Part shown: one piece after another, positions 7,696 through 17,075 of the stretch | Position numbering within the stretch: the first letter of the stretch is position 1 | Layout: each line of letters begins with the position of its first letter | Assembly: GCA_023228645.1 (NCBI GenBank) | Contig: JALOAT010000050.1 | Span: forward strand, 1 to 28,755 | DNA from: Gammaproteobacteria bacterium | GTDB taxonomy: Bacteria; Pseudomonadota; Gammaproteobacteria; Thiohalomonadales; Thiohalomonadaceae | DNA: 28,755 nt | Reading direction: 5' to 3' | Position numbers and translations under genes: made by a program | The notes under the pieces: model-generated | Seen by the model: only the letters and a program-made list of their open reading frames with translations | The model's database searches: none | What the model was told of the DNA's origin: nothing

Positions 7696-9146
7696 CAATG
7701 GACCGTACAGGCCATGCACGGGTCAAAGGAACGCACCACGTGCTGCACCGTGATCGGATTGCTTTCCCCCTCATGCACGGGCGTCCCCACCAACGCCTGC
7801 TCCAACGCACCGGGCACGCCATCGGCATCACGCGGCGAGAAATTCCAGGTGGTGGGGGCAATGATCTGGTAGTTGTGAATGCGCCCGTTGCGCACACTGA
7901 GCCAGTGGCCGAGGCTGCCGCGCGCGGCCTCGACCAGTCCGGCGCCTTGCGCGATGTCGGGCAACTCACCGTGGTGACAGAACGGCTCGCCCGGCCGGAG
8001 TTCCTTCGCCCAGCGCTCCATGGCGATCACCACGCGGGCGATCTCCAACGCACGCGCGATGACCCGGCTGCGCACGTTGGCGCCGCCGCGTGCCACCAGG
8101 TCGCGCACCAGCGGGTGGCCGTCCACCATCTGCCGGGCGAGTGCGCCCACCTCGACCACCTGACCGCCCAGCCGCGGCGCCTTGCACCAGCTGTAGCCGT
8201 GGCCATCGGGCACGGCCGGCACGGTCACGCCGTCGCAGGGGTGGCGCGGCGTGCTGCGGTATTCGAGCCAGCTGTGGCTCAGGTCTTCGGCGATGGCTTC
8301 GACAGGAACGGCGCTGTGAACGCCGTCCTGCCAAACGCCACCCTGGAACAGCGGGCCGTCGTGCTCGTCATAGGCGCCGTAGCTCATGAAGCGCCCGCGG
8401 CCCTGCCCAAGGCGCGCCAGTTGCAGCGCCTCGGCGATGTGCAGGAAGTGCGTGAAGTCACTGCGCAGCGGATCGCCTGCGGCGAACCACGCCATGAGCG
8501 CGGCGTCGCTGTCCAGCTCACTCACCATCTCCAACTCGGCGCCGAACAGCGTGGCTTCGAGAAACCCGCGGAAGCCGTGCAACAGCGCCAGCAGACGTAC
8601 GCGCTCCTGGGCCGCCACGGCGCGTGTGGTGCCACCCGGCTGGATGGCCAGCGAGTGCGGCCACTTGCCGGCGAGCAGCCCCATGAGCCGAAGGAACTCG
8701 GCCCGTGCCGGCAACACCGCGCGCGTCGCCGCGCCCTTCACCGCCGCAAAGCGGGCGGCGGCCGCGGCATGCCACGGTGCATGCGCATAAATGGAGTCCG
8801 TGAAGTCGGGCATGAAGAACAGATAGAAATGGGTCAGGTGGTCAGCGACGTTCTCATTGGCCAGCACCAGGTTGGTGGCGAGACGGCCGTTGTCCGGCGC
8901 GGCGATGCCCATCAGCATGCCGAGAGCGCGCGCGCTGGCGACCGATTGCGCCACCGAACAGATGCCGCAGATGCGCGGTGTATACACCAGTGCGTCACTC
9001 GGGTCGCGCCCCACCAGCATCTGTTCGAAGCCGCGGTAGAGCGGCGCGGATACCCGCGCCTCGCGCACCTTGGCCCCTTCCACGTCGAGGGTGATCTCCA
9101 GGTCACCCTCCACACGATTGAATGGTCCGACCACGCGACGGCTCAT
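7695..9146 (-). CDS. hoxC: H2-sensing regulatory [NiFe]-hydrogenase large subunit (HoxC/HupV)
   Basis: Catalytic subunit of the cytoplasmic regulatory hydrogenase that detects H2 and signals to the HoxJ kinase. The NiFe ligands are present: C60 and C63 in RICGICSVAQ and the final DPCMACTVH (C477, C480). Two traits mark it as a sensor rather than an energy-yielding enzyme. The protein stops right after the terminal His, so there is no C-terminal peptide for a maturation protease. The usual His after the first motif is replaced by Gln (Q67). Its 483 residues are close to known HoxC. The ATG at 9146 overlaps the hoxB stop by four bases. A longer in-frame extension upstream only mirrors hoxB. Confidence 0.96.
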   Translation of the reverse strand: MSRRVVGPFNRVEGDLEITLDVEGAKVREARVSAPLYRGFEQMLVGRDPSDALVYTPRICGICSVAQSVASARALGMLMGIAAPDNGRLATNLVLANENVADHLTHFYLFFMPDFTDSIYAHAPWHAAAAARFAAVKGAATRAVLPARAEFLRLMGLLAGKWPHSLAIQPGGTTRAVAAQERVRLLALLHGFRGFLEATLFGAELEMVSELDSDAALMAWFAAGDPLRSDFTHFLHIAEALQLARLGQGRGRFMSYGAYDEHDGPLFQGGVWQDGVHSAVPVEAIAEDLSHSWLEYRSTPRHPCDGVTVPAVPDGHGYSWCKAPRLGGQVVEVGALARQMVDGHPLVRDLVARGGANVRSRVIARALEIARVVIAMERWAKELRPGEPFCHHGELPDIAQGAGLVEAARGSLGHWLSVRNGRIHNYQIIAPTTWNFSPRDADGVPGALEQALVGTPVHEGESNPITVQHVVRSFDPCMACTVH

Positions 9147-10153
9147 GTCTTGTCCCCGGTCTTGGGTGGCACCACGATGTGATCGGCCACGGCGTTTTGC
9201 TTCAGACGCGGCGGCGTGGCCGCCTTGGCCAGCGAACCCAGGGCGACGTACCAGGCCTTGGGCATATCGGTGGGCAGGCCCACGGGGATGCCGGCGATCT
9301 TGCGCGTCAGGCCGAACACGTGGCCCGGCTCCTCGAAGCCGGGCCGGGTGCAGTTGATGCATGCAAAACCGCCCCGCAGGCAGGAGCCCTCGCCGTTCCA
9401 CAACCGCGTGTTGCAGTCGGCGTGGGCCTGGGTGCCCATGCAGCCCAGGTGCTCCATCATGCAGCCCAGTTCCGACATGTGTTCGGCGCTTGCCTTGTAC
9501 TCGTAAAACTCGTTGCGCGGGCAACCATGATGGACCAGGTGATCGGTGTAGCTGCGCGGCCGGTTGAGCGGATCGAGTGCCGTGGCATCGAGTCCGTCCA
9601 GGCTGAGCTGGGCGAGGGTTTCGAGGACCCAGTTGGGATGCACCGGACAGCCGGCGACGTTCACCACCGGCAGCCCGCTACGGCTGTGGAACGCCTCGCC
9701 GAGCAGCCCGCCGGGCTCGTCGCCTTCGTATTGCAGGCCGCAGGCCTCGGTGGGATTGCCGCCGCCGGAGCTGATGCCGCCGAAGGCGGCACAACTGCCC
9801 ACCGCCAGCACGTGACGCGCGCGCGGAGCGAGCGCCTCCAGCCATGCCGCCATGGGCCGGCCGGTGCCGGCGAGTACATGAAACAGGCCGCTGCCGCCGG
9901 GGCCGCGCATCACGGCGCCCTCCAGGCAGAGGATGTCGAGGACGAGCTCGCCCCGCAGGATGCGCTCGAACCGATCGAGCACATCGGTACCGTTCTCCGC
10001 ACTGAGCGCCGGGTGCCACAGCACTTCGATGCCGGCGCCATCCAGGGCGGTCAGGAGCGACGGCGCTTCGGCGCCGAGCAGTGACATGGAACAACCGCCA
10101 CAGCCGCCCGATTGCAGCCACAGCAGGTTGAGACGGTGTTCATGCGCGCTCAT
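9143..10153 (-). CDS. hoxB: H2-sensing regulatory [NiFe]-hydrogenase small subunit (HoxB/HupU)
   Basis: Fe-S subunit of the regulatory hydrogenase, which carries electrons from the NiFe site and contacts the kinase. There is no Tat signal peptide: the protein begins directly with HRLNLLWLQSGGCGGCSMSL, as expected for a cytoplasmic sensor. The proximal-cluster CxxC (C18, C21) is intact, and the later ligands appear in AVGSCAAFGG, VAGCPVHPNW, HHGCPRNEFYEY, LGCMGTQAHADCN and CLRGGFACINC. The ATG at 10153 follows GGGAGG at good spacing and lies 14 bases inside the end of hoxJ. Length is 336 residues. Confidence 0.96.
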   Translation of the reverse strand: MSAHEHRLNLLWLQSGGCGGCSMSLLGAEAPSLLTALDGAGIEVLWHPALSAENGTDVLDRFERILRGELVLDILCLEGAVMRGPGGSGLFHVLAGTGRPMAAWLEALAPRARHVLAVGSCAAFGGISSGGGNPTEACGLQYEGDEPGGLLGEAFHSRSGLPVVNVAGCPVHPNWVLETLAQLSLDGLDATALDPLNRPRSYTDHLVHHGCPRNEFYEYKASAEHMSELGCMMEHLGCMGTQAHADCNTRLWNGEGSCLRGGFACINCTRPGFEEPGHVFGLTRKIAGIPVGLPTDMPKAWYVALGSLAKAATPPRLKQNAVADHIVVPPKTGDKT

Positions 10154-11507
10154 GCAGACCTCCCTCACGGGGCAACCTGAGGGTGAACAAGGCGCCGCCG
10201 TCCGGATGGTTGATGGCCGTCAGCTCGCCGCCGAGGTCCGTGGCCATGCCGTAGCTGACATACAGCCCGAGCCCCGTACCCTTGCCCACGGGCTTGCTGC
10301 TGTAGAAGGGATCAAATACCTGGTTGAGCGCCTCGGCGGGGATGCCGGGTCCGTAGTCGCGCACGCTGATGGTGACGACATCCGCCTCCACATGGCAGGC
10401 GATGGACAGGCGCTGCTCGCCCAGGTCTTCCATCACGTCCATGGCGTTCTGCACCAGGTTCACGAGGATCTGATGCACGTGCCCCGGGTGGCCCTCGACC
10501 ATCAAGGTGTCCGGCAGGTCCAGGTCCAGCTGCGGTGTGCGGCGCTCCACCTTGAACACCCAGCTGAGCGCCTTGTGGATGACCTCCACCACGTCATAGG
10601 CGCGCGCCGCCTCCTGGCGGCTTGCCGAGTAGCGACGCAGCTCCTGGACGATATCGCTTACCCGTTCCGCGCCTTCCATGGTGCCCGCGATGAGTGGGGT
10701 GAGGTCACGCAGAATGCGATCGATCTTCAGCTCCGCACGGAGCTCACGCAGTGCGTCTGGCGCGGTGCCCGCATCGATGGCGGTGATATAGCGGGTGATG
10801 CCCTCGCCATAGCGTTTCAGCGCATGGGCATTGCCGTAGACGAAACTGATGGGGTTGTTCAACTCATGGGCGACGCCAGCGACCAGGCGGCCCAGCGAGG
10901 CCATTTTTTCCGAGTGGATGAGGTGCTGCTGGGTCTTCTGCAATTGCTGATGCGCGCTGTTCAATTCATCGTAGGCGCGGCGCAGCTCACCCACCGGCCG
11001 GCCGATCAGCACCATGCCCATGAGCCTGCCCTCGTGGTCGTAGCGAGCACTGCAATTCATGGCGAGCGGCACCGCCTCGCCGTTTGCGCCGCAGAGACTC
11101 ACCTCGCAGTCCACCAGTCCACCGGTGGCCAGTTTTTCCGGGAACTTCTCCGCCAGGGGCCGCGACTCCGGCATGAACAGGGCTTCAACGCGCTGCTGCA
11201 TCACGGCCTCGGCCGCGTGACCGGTGAGTCGTTCCAGGGCGGCGTTCACCTGTTCGATGCGTCCGCGTTTGTCGCACACAATCAGCACGTCCGTCATGGC
11301 CGACAGCACGCTGCGGATGAACTGTTGCGCCTCTTCCAACGCCGCATTCTTGGCCTCGAGGGCGATCTGGTAGCGCACCAGATCGGCATACACCTCGTCC
11401 ATCTTCTGGATCACCTCGATCCAGGCGCTTTCCGTGGACGCACTGAGCGACACCTGGCCGGCCACGCCCGCCTTGTCGATGAGACTCGGTGTCGTCTCGC
11501 CGCTCAT
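10140..11507 (-). CDS. hoxJ: Sensor histidine kinase HoxJ/HupT of the H2-signalling system
   Basis: Soluble histidine kinase of 455 residues that receives the H2 signal from HoxBC and controls phosphorylation of HoxA. Order of parts: a coiled-coil-like N-terminus (about 25-65), a PAS domain (about 65-170, with TDVLIVCDKRGRIEQVNAA), and a dimerisation and phosphoacceptor region with VAGVAHELNNPISFVYGN (H214). The ATPase domain has QILVNLVQNAMDVM (N box), VRDYGPGIP (G1) and GKGTGLGLYVSYG (G2). No membrane segments are seen. All catalytic boxes look intact. It starts at the ATG at 11507, four bases after the hoxA stop, and overlaps hoxB by 14 bases. Confidence 0.95.
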   Translation of the reverse strand: MSGETTPSLIDKAGVAGQVSLSASTESAWIEVIQKMDEVYADLVRYQIALEAKNAALEEAQQFIRSVLSAMTDVLIVCDKRGRIEQVNAALERLTGHAAEAVMQQRVEALFMPESRPLAEKFPEKLATGGLVDCEVSLCGANGEAVPLAMNCSARYDHEGRLMGMVLIGRPVGELRRAYDELNSAHQQLQKTQQHLIHSEKMASLGRLVAGVAHELNNPISFVYGNAHALKRYGEGITRYITAIDAGTAPDALRELRAELKIDRILRDLTPLIAGTMEGAERVSDIVQELRRYSASRQEAARAYDVVEVIHKALSWVFKVERRTPQLDLDLPDTLMVEGHPGHVHQILVNLVQNAMDVMEDLGEQRLSIACHVEADVVTISVRDYGPGIPAEALNQVFDPFYSSKPVGKGTGLGLYVSYGMATDLGGELTAINHPDGGALFTLRLPREGGLHERA

Positions 11508-11511
11508 GGGT

Positions 11512-13005
11512 TCACGCGTCCGGGCCGAGGGCCGCCAGTTCCACCGCCGCACCGCCCGTGCCCACCGGCTCTATTCCGTAGCGCTCCAGCTTGCTGCGCA
11601 GACCTACCCGGGACAGCCCGAGCTCCTGGGCCGCGCGGCTCTTGTTCCAGCGGTGGCGGATGAGGGTCTCCTTGAGGATGCGCGCCTCCAGGTCCTCGAT
11701 GCGGTCCTTGAGGCTGCCGCCCCTGTCCGCGAGCAGGCCCAGGAGATCGTCGTCCTCTTCGGGAGCGGCATGCAGGACGCGGCGGGACAGCAGCTCGGCG
11801 CCCAGGAGCTCCCCATCGGCCATGACCAGCATGTGGCGGATCTCGTTTTGCAATTCGCGCACGTTGCCCGGCCAGTGGTAGGCACACATGCAGGCGAGCG
11901 CCTCGTCGGTGAAGCCGCGCACGCGCTTGCCCAGGTTTTTCATGGCGTCTTGCAGCAGGGCCTTCGCCAGGATGGGAATGTCGTCGAGACGCTCGCGCAG
12001 TGATGGCAACTGCACCGTCACGGCGGCGAGTCGGTAGTAGAGGTCTTCGCGAAAGCGTCCTTCGCGCACTTCAAGTTCGAGGTTCTTGTTGGTGGCGGCT
12101 ACCACGCGCACGTCCACCTGGCGGGTGCGGCCGCTGCCCAAGGGGCGGATCTCGCCCTCCTGCAACACGCGCAGCAGTTTGACCTGGAAGGCCGGCGAGA
12201 CCTCGCCGATCTCGTCCAGGAACACGGTGCCGCCGTTGGCCCGCTCGAACAGGCCGATGCGGTCCTCGACGGCGCCGGTGAAGGCGCCACGCTTGTAGCC
12301 GAACAGTTCGCTCTCCAGCAGGTCGTCGGGCAGGGCCGCGCAGTTTTCCACCACGAAGGGCTTGTGCCAGCGCAGGCTGTTGTAATGCAGCGCGCGGGCG
12401 ATGAGTTCCTTGCCGGTACCCGATTCGCCCATGAGCAGCACCGAGACGTCGTACGGCGCCACGCGCGCCACGTGGTCGCACACCGCGTTCATGCAACTGG
12501 TGGACGCGCGCACGATGCCGTCGTCGTGATGGTAGCGTTCGCGCAAGGCCTCACGCTTGGCGGCCAGCCCTTCCTCCAGCGGCTGCGGCACGCGTTTCAG
12601 TTCCACGGACAACAGCTCGTTCTGGCGCTGCAATTCCGCCAGGTGTACGGCGTTGCGCAGGGTCAGCGTCAGGCTGTCCGGGTGCCAGGGCTTGGTGATG
12701 TACTGGTAGATGCCCGCATCGTTGACGGCGCTGATGATGTCGTCGGAGTCGGTGTAACCGGAGATCACCATGCGGACCACATCGGGCCACTTCTCGCGCA
12801 CCTGCTTGAGGAACTCGACCCCGGACATACCGGGCATGCGCTGGTCACACAAAATCACCTGCGCCCACTCGCGGGCGAGGATGGCCTCGGCCTCCAGGGC
12901 GTTGCTCGCGGTCAGGACTTCGAAGTCGTCCTCGAGGATGCGCACCAGGGATTCGAGGCTGCGCACCTCGTCGTCGACGACCAGAACGGTGGGCAGTTCA
13001 CTCAT
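11512..13005 (-). CDS. hoxA: Sigma-54-dependent NtrC-type response regulator HoxA/HupR
   Basis: Transcription activator of hydrogenase genes, 497 residues. The receiver domain has D11/D12, phosphoacceptor D54 in CDQRMPG and K105 in YITKPW. The AAA+ domain has Walker A GESGTGKE (193-200), the sigma-54 contact loop GAFTGA (about 240-245) and Walker B TVFLDEIGE. The C-terminus has an Fis-type helix-turn-helix (NKSRAAQELGLSRVGLRSKL). The intact GAFTGA predicts sigma-54 use and fits the promoter candidate upstream of hybO. Family knowledge: HoxA/HupR proteins often activate when unphosphorylated. The ATG at 13005 has GAGGAG upstream and overlaps the hypX end by 8 bases. Confidence 0.96.
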   Translation of the reverse strand: MSELPTVLVVDDEVRSLESLVRILEDDFEVLTASNALEAEAILAREWAQVILCDQRMPGMSGVEFLKQVREKWPDVVRMVISGYTDSDDIISAVNDAGIYQYITKPWHPDSLTLTLRNAVHLAELQRQNELLSVELKRVPQPLEEGLAAKREALRERYHHDDGIVRASTSCMNAVCDHVARVAPYDVSVLLMGESGTGKELIARALHYNSLRWHKPFVVENCAALPDDLLESELFGYKRGAFTGAVEDRIGLFERANGGTVFLDEIGEVSPAFQVKLLRVLQEGEIRPLGSGRTRQVDVRVVAATNKNLELEVREGRFREDLYYRLAAVTVQLPSLRERLDDIPILAKALLQDAMKNLGKRVRGFTDEALACMCAYHWPGNVRELQNEIRHMLVMADGELLGAELLSRRVLHAAPEEDDDLLGLLADRGGSLKDRIEDLEARILKETLIRHRWNKSRAAQELGLSRVGLRSKLERYGIEPVGTGGAAVELAALGPDA

Positions 13006-14704
13006 GCATGCTCCTCGCATTCCCTCGGCGGCGATGGGCCGCGATGGTCAACGGTGTACGCGACTTCGGCACTTTGTAGACGAAGTTGTATCGGGCCACG
13101 TGGTAGCTGGAGTCGAAACCGTAGAAATTCACGCGCATGCGCTCCAGTTCCTGTGCGCGGTACAGCCGCAGTGGTTTTTCGGTTTCATCGCGGCGGCGTC
13201 GTGCGATCTTCTCCGCCCGCAGCGGCCCGAACCGATCCGGCAGCGCCAGCCCTTCGGCATGCGCGCGCACCTCGGCGTCGAAGCGCCGCACGTCGGCGTC
13301 GAGAATCTCGTCCACCAGGCCGAGCTCTCGCGCCTCGTCGACGCCCATGGGTAAGCGCGCCTGGCTGATGCGCCGGGCGTTGTCCTCCCCGGCGTAGCGC
13401 GGCAGCAGATAGCTCCAGTACTCGGAGCCGTACAGGTTGCCCATGTCCTTGTAGTGCGGGTTCAGCACGACGCCGCGGCGCGCCCACACCTGGTCCGCCG
13501 CCCGCGCCAGGAACACGCCGCCTGCCCCGGCGTTGCCGCGCAACGCCGCCACCGTCAGCTGCCGCTCGTTGGTGATGATGGCCTCGGCCAGGTCATCGAT
13601 GGCGTTGATGTTGCGCCACGACGCGTCGCTGGGGCTGTCGGCCGCCTCGATGATGTTCAGGTGCATGCCGTTGGACCAGTAGTCGGACCCGCCCGCCAGC
13701 ACCAGCACGTGGCAGTCGCTGCGGCAAGCCGCGCGGTAGGCGCGCAACAGCCGCTCGCATTGCTCGCTGCTCATGGCGCCGTTGTAGAACTGGAAATGGA
13801 GATAGCCGACGCCGCCGATCGCCTCGTAACGGATCTCCCGGTAGCCATCCGCGGTGTCCAGGGCGATCTCCGGCAACGACGCCAGTTCCTCGTGCAGCAG
13901 CAGCGTCGCCGGCAGTTTGAAGGGGTGCGCGTGCGCCTTGTCGCGCAGGTGGCCGATCCACACGGCGCCGTCGACGGTGGCGCGACACAGCGCCGGACCG
14001 GAGCGGGCGAGCACCGCACCCGGCGCGCCGCGCAGGCCCGGCGCCGGATGGGCGTCGTACAGATAACAGTCGCGGCCGAACAGGTGATCGAGGAGTCCGG
14101 GCGCACCGTCGGCGCTGCGGATCTTGCGCAGCACGTCGGCCGTGCTGTCCCTTTGCCAATCGATGCGGCGATCCGCCTGGCGCATGAGCGGGCGCCAGTC
14201 ACCAAGACGGCGTGCGGGATAGCTGGCCGAAGGCTGTGGCCGCCACGCGCCACCGGCGAAACGCTCGACGGCTTCGCGCACCGCCGCCACCGCCGCCTCG
14301 GTCACCTCATGGCGATAGAGGCTCGCTTTGGTGGCCTCGCGCATGGGAAATTCCGCCGCCGCCCAGATGTCGCCGCCGTCCATCTCCGCGTTGGCCTGCA
14401 ACACCGTCACGCCCCAGTGCGTTTCGCGCCCGAGAATGGCCCAGTCCAGCGCCGAGGGTCCGCGGTCGCCGGGGATGCCGGGATGCACGACCATGCAGCA
14501 ATGCCTGCGCCAGATCGCCTCGGGGATGGCGCGCTTGAGAAAGGGGGCGATGACCAAGTCGGGCGCGAACAGCGCCACTGCCTCGGTGCTCACCTGGTCG
14601 TTGATGTCGAACTCCACGCTCACCTCGTGGCCGCGCCCGACCAGCTCCACGTAGAGGCGCTGGCTCAGGCTGTTGAAGGCGTGGGTGAGGAAGAGAATTT
14701 TCAA
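12998..14704 (-). CDS. hypX: HypX/HoxX, maturation protein making the CO ligand under oxygen
   Basis: HypX forms the active-site CO of [NiFe]-hydrogenases from formyl-tetrahydrofolate via formyl-CoA, allowing maturation in air. The 568 residues show both domains: an N-terminal formyltransferase-like domain with APDLVIAPFLKRAIP and HPGIPGDRGPSALDWAI (about 74-90), and a C-terminal enoyl-CoA-hydratase-like domain with FYNGAMSSEQC, GGSDYWSNGMHLNIIE, GNAGAGGV and YKDMGNLYGSEYWSYL. The start appears to be TTG at 14704: AGGAG lies seven bases upstream and homologues begin KILFLTHAFNSL at this point. It lies 167 bases after hypE, across an inverted repeat, and overlaps hoxA by 8 bases. Confidence 0.95.
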   Translation of the reverse strand: MKILFLTHAFNSLSQRLYVELVGRGHEVSVEFDINDQVSTEAVALFAPDLVIAPFLKRAIPEAIWRRHCCMVVHPGIPGDRGPSALDWAILGRETHWGVTVLQANAEMDGGDIWAAAEFPMREATKASLYRHEVTEAAVAAVREAVERFAGGAWRPQPSASYPARRLGDWRPLMRQADRRIDWQRDSTADVLRKIRSADGAPGLLDHLFGRDCYLYDAHPAPGLRGAPGAVLARSGPALCRATVDGAVWIGHLRDKAHAHPFKLPATLLLHEELASLPEIALDTADGYREIRYEAIGGVGYLHFQFYNGAMSSEQCERLLRAYRAACRSDCHVLVLAGGSDYWSNGMHLNIIEAADSPSDASWRNINAIDDLAEAIITNERQLTVAALRGNAGAGGVFLARAADQVWARRGVVLNPHYKDMGNLYGSEYWSYLLPRYAGEDNARRISQARLPMGVDEARELGLVDEILDADVRRFDAEVRAHAEGLALPDRFGPLRAEKIARRRRDETEKPLRLYRAQELERMRVNFYGFDSSYHVARYNFVYKVPKSRTPLTIAAHRRRGNARSMHE

Positions 14705-14731
14705 GTTCCCGCTCCTGCTACAAGAAGAAAT

Positions 14732-14853
14732 TCAACACAGAGGCACAGAGACGCAGAGAACACAGAGAACGGGAGTGTTCCGGGTGAAAGAATGAGCCCC
14801 GACTTCATTTTCATTTCCTCTGCGATCTCTGCGTCTCTGCGCCTCTGCGTTGG
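14732..14853. repeat. Imperfect inverted repeat (CACAGAGGCACAGAG type) between hypE and hypX
   Basis: The arms at 14732-14767 and 14818-14853 are about 36 bases each and nearly complementary, separated by 50 bases. They are built of short ACGCAGAG/CTCTGCGT units. Similar CTCTGCGTCTCTGCG repeats are widespread between genes in proteobacteria and behave like small non-autonomous elements. No coding capacity. If transcribed it would form a long hairpin within the operon and could affect mRNA stability or read-through. Confidence 0.8.
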
Positions 14854-14871
14854 GCTGTTGAGTCTCTTTCC

Positions 14872-15918
14872 TCAGCAAATCCGCGGCAAGGGATCGCCCG
14901 CCAGCCAATCGACCACACGGCTGCCGCCGAAGCGGGTTTCCATCTGCACCAGGGCGTAGGAGTCTTCGATCACCTGGCCGATGATGGCGCTGTTCGCGCC
15001 CAGCGGGTGCGCACGCATGGTGTCCAGCAGGCGCTCGGCCTTGCCCTGCGGACAGATGGCGATGAGCTTGCCCTCGTTGGCCAGGTACAGCGGGTCGAGG
15101 CCGAGCAGTTCGCAGGCGGCGGCCACCTCCTCGCGGATGGGGATGGCGCTCTCGCGCAGCATCATGCCCACGCCCGACTGCTGTGCCAGTTCGTTCAGGG
15201 TGGAGGCCAGGCCGCCGCGCGTGGGATCGCGCATGCAGTGGATGTCCGGCACCGCGGCCACCATGTCCGCCACCAGTGTGTTGAGCGGCGCCGAGTCGGA
15301 CTGGATAGTGGTCTCGAACTGGAGGTTTTCGCGGCTGGACATGATGGCGACGCCATGGTCACCGAGCGTGCCGCTCACCAGGATCGCATCGCCCGGGCGC
15401 GCCCGATCGCCGGAGATGTGTATGCCCTCGGGCACGATGCCCACACCGGTGGTGGTGATGAACACGCCGTCGCCCTTGCCGCGCTCCACCACCTTGGTGT
15501 CGCCGGTGACGATGGCCACCCCGGCCTCGCGCGCCGCGCGCGCCATGCTGGCGACGATGCGATCCAGATCGGCGAGCGGATAGCCTTCTTCGAGGATGAA
15601 GGCCGCCGAAAGATACAGCGGCCGCGCGCCCGACATGGCCACGTCGTTGACCGTGCCGTGCACCGCCAGCGAACCGATGTCGCCGCCCGGAAAGAAGATA
15701 GGCGAAATGACATGGGCATCCACGCTCATCACCATGCGCCCGGCGCCCACGTCGAAGGCCGCCTGGTCGTTGCGCTGGCCCAGCAGTTCGTTGTCGAAAT
15801 GCCGCACGAACAGCTCCTCGATGAGTTGCGAGGCGGCGCGCCCGCCGCTGCCATGGCTCATGTCCACGCAGCCGTTGCGCAGGTCGAGACGGTGAAGGGG
15901 TTTCAGTTTCGCGCTCAT
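14872..15918 (-). CDS. hypE: Hydrogenase maturation protein HypE
   Basis: HypE accepts the carbamoyl group from HypF on its C-terminal cysteine and dehydrates it to thiocyanate with ATP, then donates CN to iron on HypC-HypD. The 348-residue protein ends with PRIC, so the acceptor cysteine (C348) is present. ATP-binding (PurM-like) blocks are visible: MSHGSGGRAASQLI, DAHVISPIFFPGGDIGSLAV, GTVNDVAMSGARP, VTGDTKVVERG and MRDPTRGGLASTLNE. Its ATG at 15918 overlaps the hypD stop by four bases (ATGA). Confidence 0.97.
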   Translation of the reverse strand: MSAKLKPLHRLDLRNGCVDMSHGSGGRAASQLIEELFVRHFDNELLGQRNDQAAFDVGAGRMVMSVDAHVISPIFFPGGDIGSLAVHGTVNDVAMSGARPLYLSAAFILEEGYPLADLDRIVASMARAAREAGVAIVTGDTKVVERGKGDGVFITTTGVGIVPEGIHISGDRARPGDAILVSGTLGDHGVAIMSSRENLQFETTIQSDSAPLNTLVADMVAAVPDIHCMRDPTRGGLASTLNELAQQSGVGMMLRESAIPIREEVAAACELLGLDPLYLANEGKLIAICPQGKAERLLDTMRAHPLGANSAIIGQVIEDSYALVQMETRFGGSRVVDWLAGDPLPRIC

Positions 15919-17075
15919 GTCCTGCTGCGCCTCGCGTCATGATTTGCTGCCGCGCCGCGGAAGCGGCCATAGCTCCAGTAGGCCGCACAGGCGCCCTCGG
16001 ACGAGACCATGCAGGAACCCAACGGATTGTCCGGGGTGCAGACCGTGGCGAACAGCTTGCAGTCGGTGGGCCGTTTGGCGCCGCGCAGGATGGCCGGGCA
16101 CTCGCAGCCTTTGTTGTCGGCCGCCGCGACGGCCGGCATGTCGAAGCGCCGCTCGCAGTCGAACCCCGCGTAGGCCTCCTTGACCTTGAACGCGCTGTAG
16201 GGGACGGTGCCGAGCCCGCGCCACTCGAAGCTGCGCCGCAGCTCGAACACCTCCGCCACCAGCGCCTTGGCCTTCACATTGCCTTCGCGGGTCACCACGC
16301 GGGTGTACTCGTTCTCCACCTCGTGCCGGCCCGCGTTGATCTGCCGGATGAGCATCAGCGCCGACTGCATGACGTCGAGCGGCTCGAAACCGGCGATCAC
16401 CACCGGACGCTGGAATTCCTCGGCGAAGAACTCGTAGGGCTGGGTGCCGATGATGGAGCTGACGTGGGACGGGCCGAAGAAACCGTCGATGCGCACGCTG
16501 CCCAGTTCGCGCACCTCGGGCGACTCGAGGATGTTCTGGATCGCCGCGGGGGTCAGCAGGTGATTGGAGAAGATGGAGAAGTTCTTCAGGCCCTCCGCAT
16601 GGGCCTGCTTGACCGCCACCGCCGACGGCGGCGTGGTGGTCTCGAAACCGATGGCGAAGAACACCACCTCGCGCTCCGGGTTGTCGCGGGCGATCTTCAA
16701 CGCATCGGTGGTGGAGTACACCATGCGCACGTCCGCGCCGGCGGCCTTGGCCTTGAGCAGGCTCTTGCGCCCGCTGGCCGGGACGCGCAGCAGGTCGCCG
16801 TAAGTACAGAGGATCACGTGGTCGTGCTGCTCCACCAGGCGCATGGCCTGGTCGATGCGGCCCACGGGCAGCACGCATACCGGACAGCCCGGCCCGTGGA
16901 CGAAGGTGACGTTCGCGGGCATCAGGTCCTGCACGCCGTAGCGGAAAATGGCGTGGGTGTGGCCGCCGCAGAATTCCATCAGATGGTAGCTGCGATCGCC
17001 CTGCGCCTCGCGCGCGATGGCATCGGCCAGGGTGCGGGCCAGGTCGTGTTGGCGGAACTCGTCGATGTACTTCAT
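15915..17075 (-). CDS. hypD: Hydrogenase maturation protein HypD
   Basis: HypD is the Fe-S scaffold on which, together with HypC, the Fe(CN)2CO unit is assembled. Conserved motifs are MEFCGGHTHAIFRYG, VHGPGCPVCVLP and AIGFETTTPPSA. The C-terminal [4Fe-4S] cysteines lie in GCECPAILRG, CKLFATVCTP, NPLGSCMVSSEGAC and AAYW. The 386 residues are slightly longer than E. coli HypD because of a short basic tail. The ATG at 17075 overlaps the hypC stop by four bases and the gene's own end overlaps hypE by four. Confidence 0.97.
   Translation of the reverse strand: MKYIDEFRQHDLARTLADAIAREAQGDRSYHLMEFCGGHTHAIFRYGVQDLMPANVTFVHGPGCPVCVLPVGRIDQAMRLVEQHDHVILCTYGDLLRVPASGRKSLLKAKAAGADVRMVYSTTDALKIARDNPEREVVFFAIGFETTTPPSAVAVKQAHAEGLKNFSIFSNHLLTPAAIQNILESPEVRELGSVRIDGFFGPSHVSSIIGTQPYEFFAEEFQRPVVIAGFEPLDVMQSALMLIRQINAGRHEVENEYTRVVTREGNVKAKALVAEVFELRRSFEWRGLGTVPYSAFKVKEAYAGFDCERRFDMPAVAAADNKGCECPAILRGAKRPTDCKLFATVCTPDNPLGSCMVSSEGACAAYWSYGRFRGAAANHDARRSRT

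Noticed and set aside
7689..7697. Truncated HoxC because the C-terminal peptide is missing
   Set aside because: Regulatory hydrogenase large subunits normally end right after DPCxxCxxH, so this is expected.
10140..10153. Frameshift suspected where hoxJ and hoxB overlap by 14 bases
   Set aside because: Both proteins have normal ends and hoxB has a strong ribosome-binding site; it is ordinary coupling.
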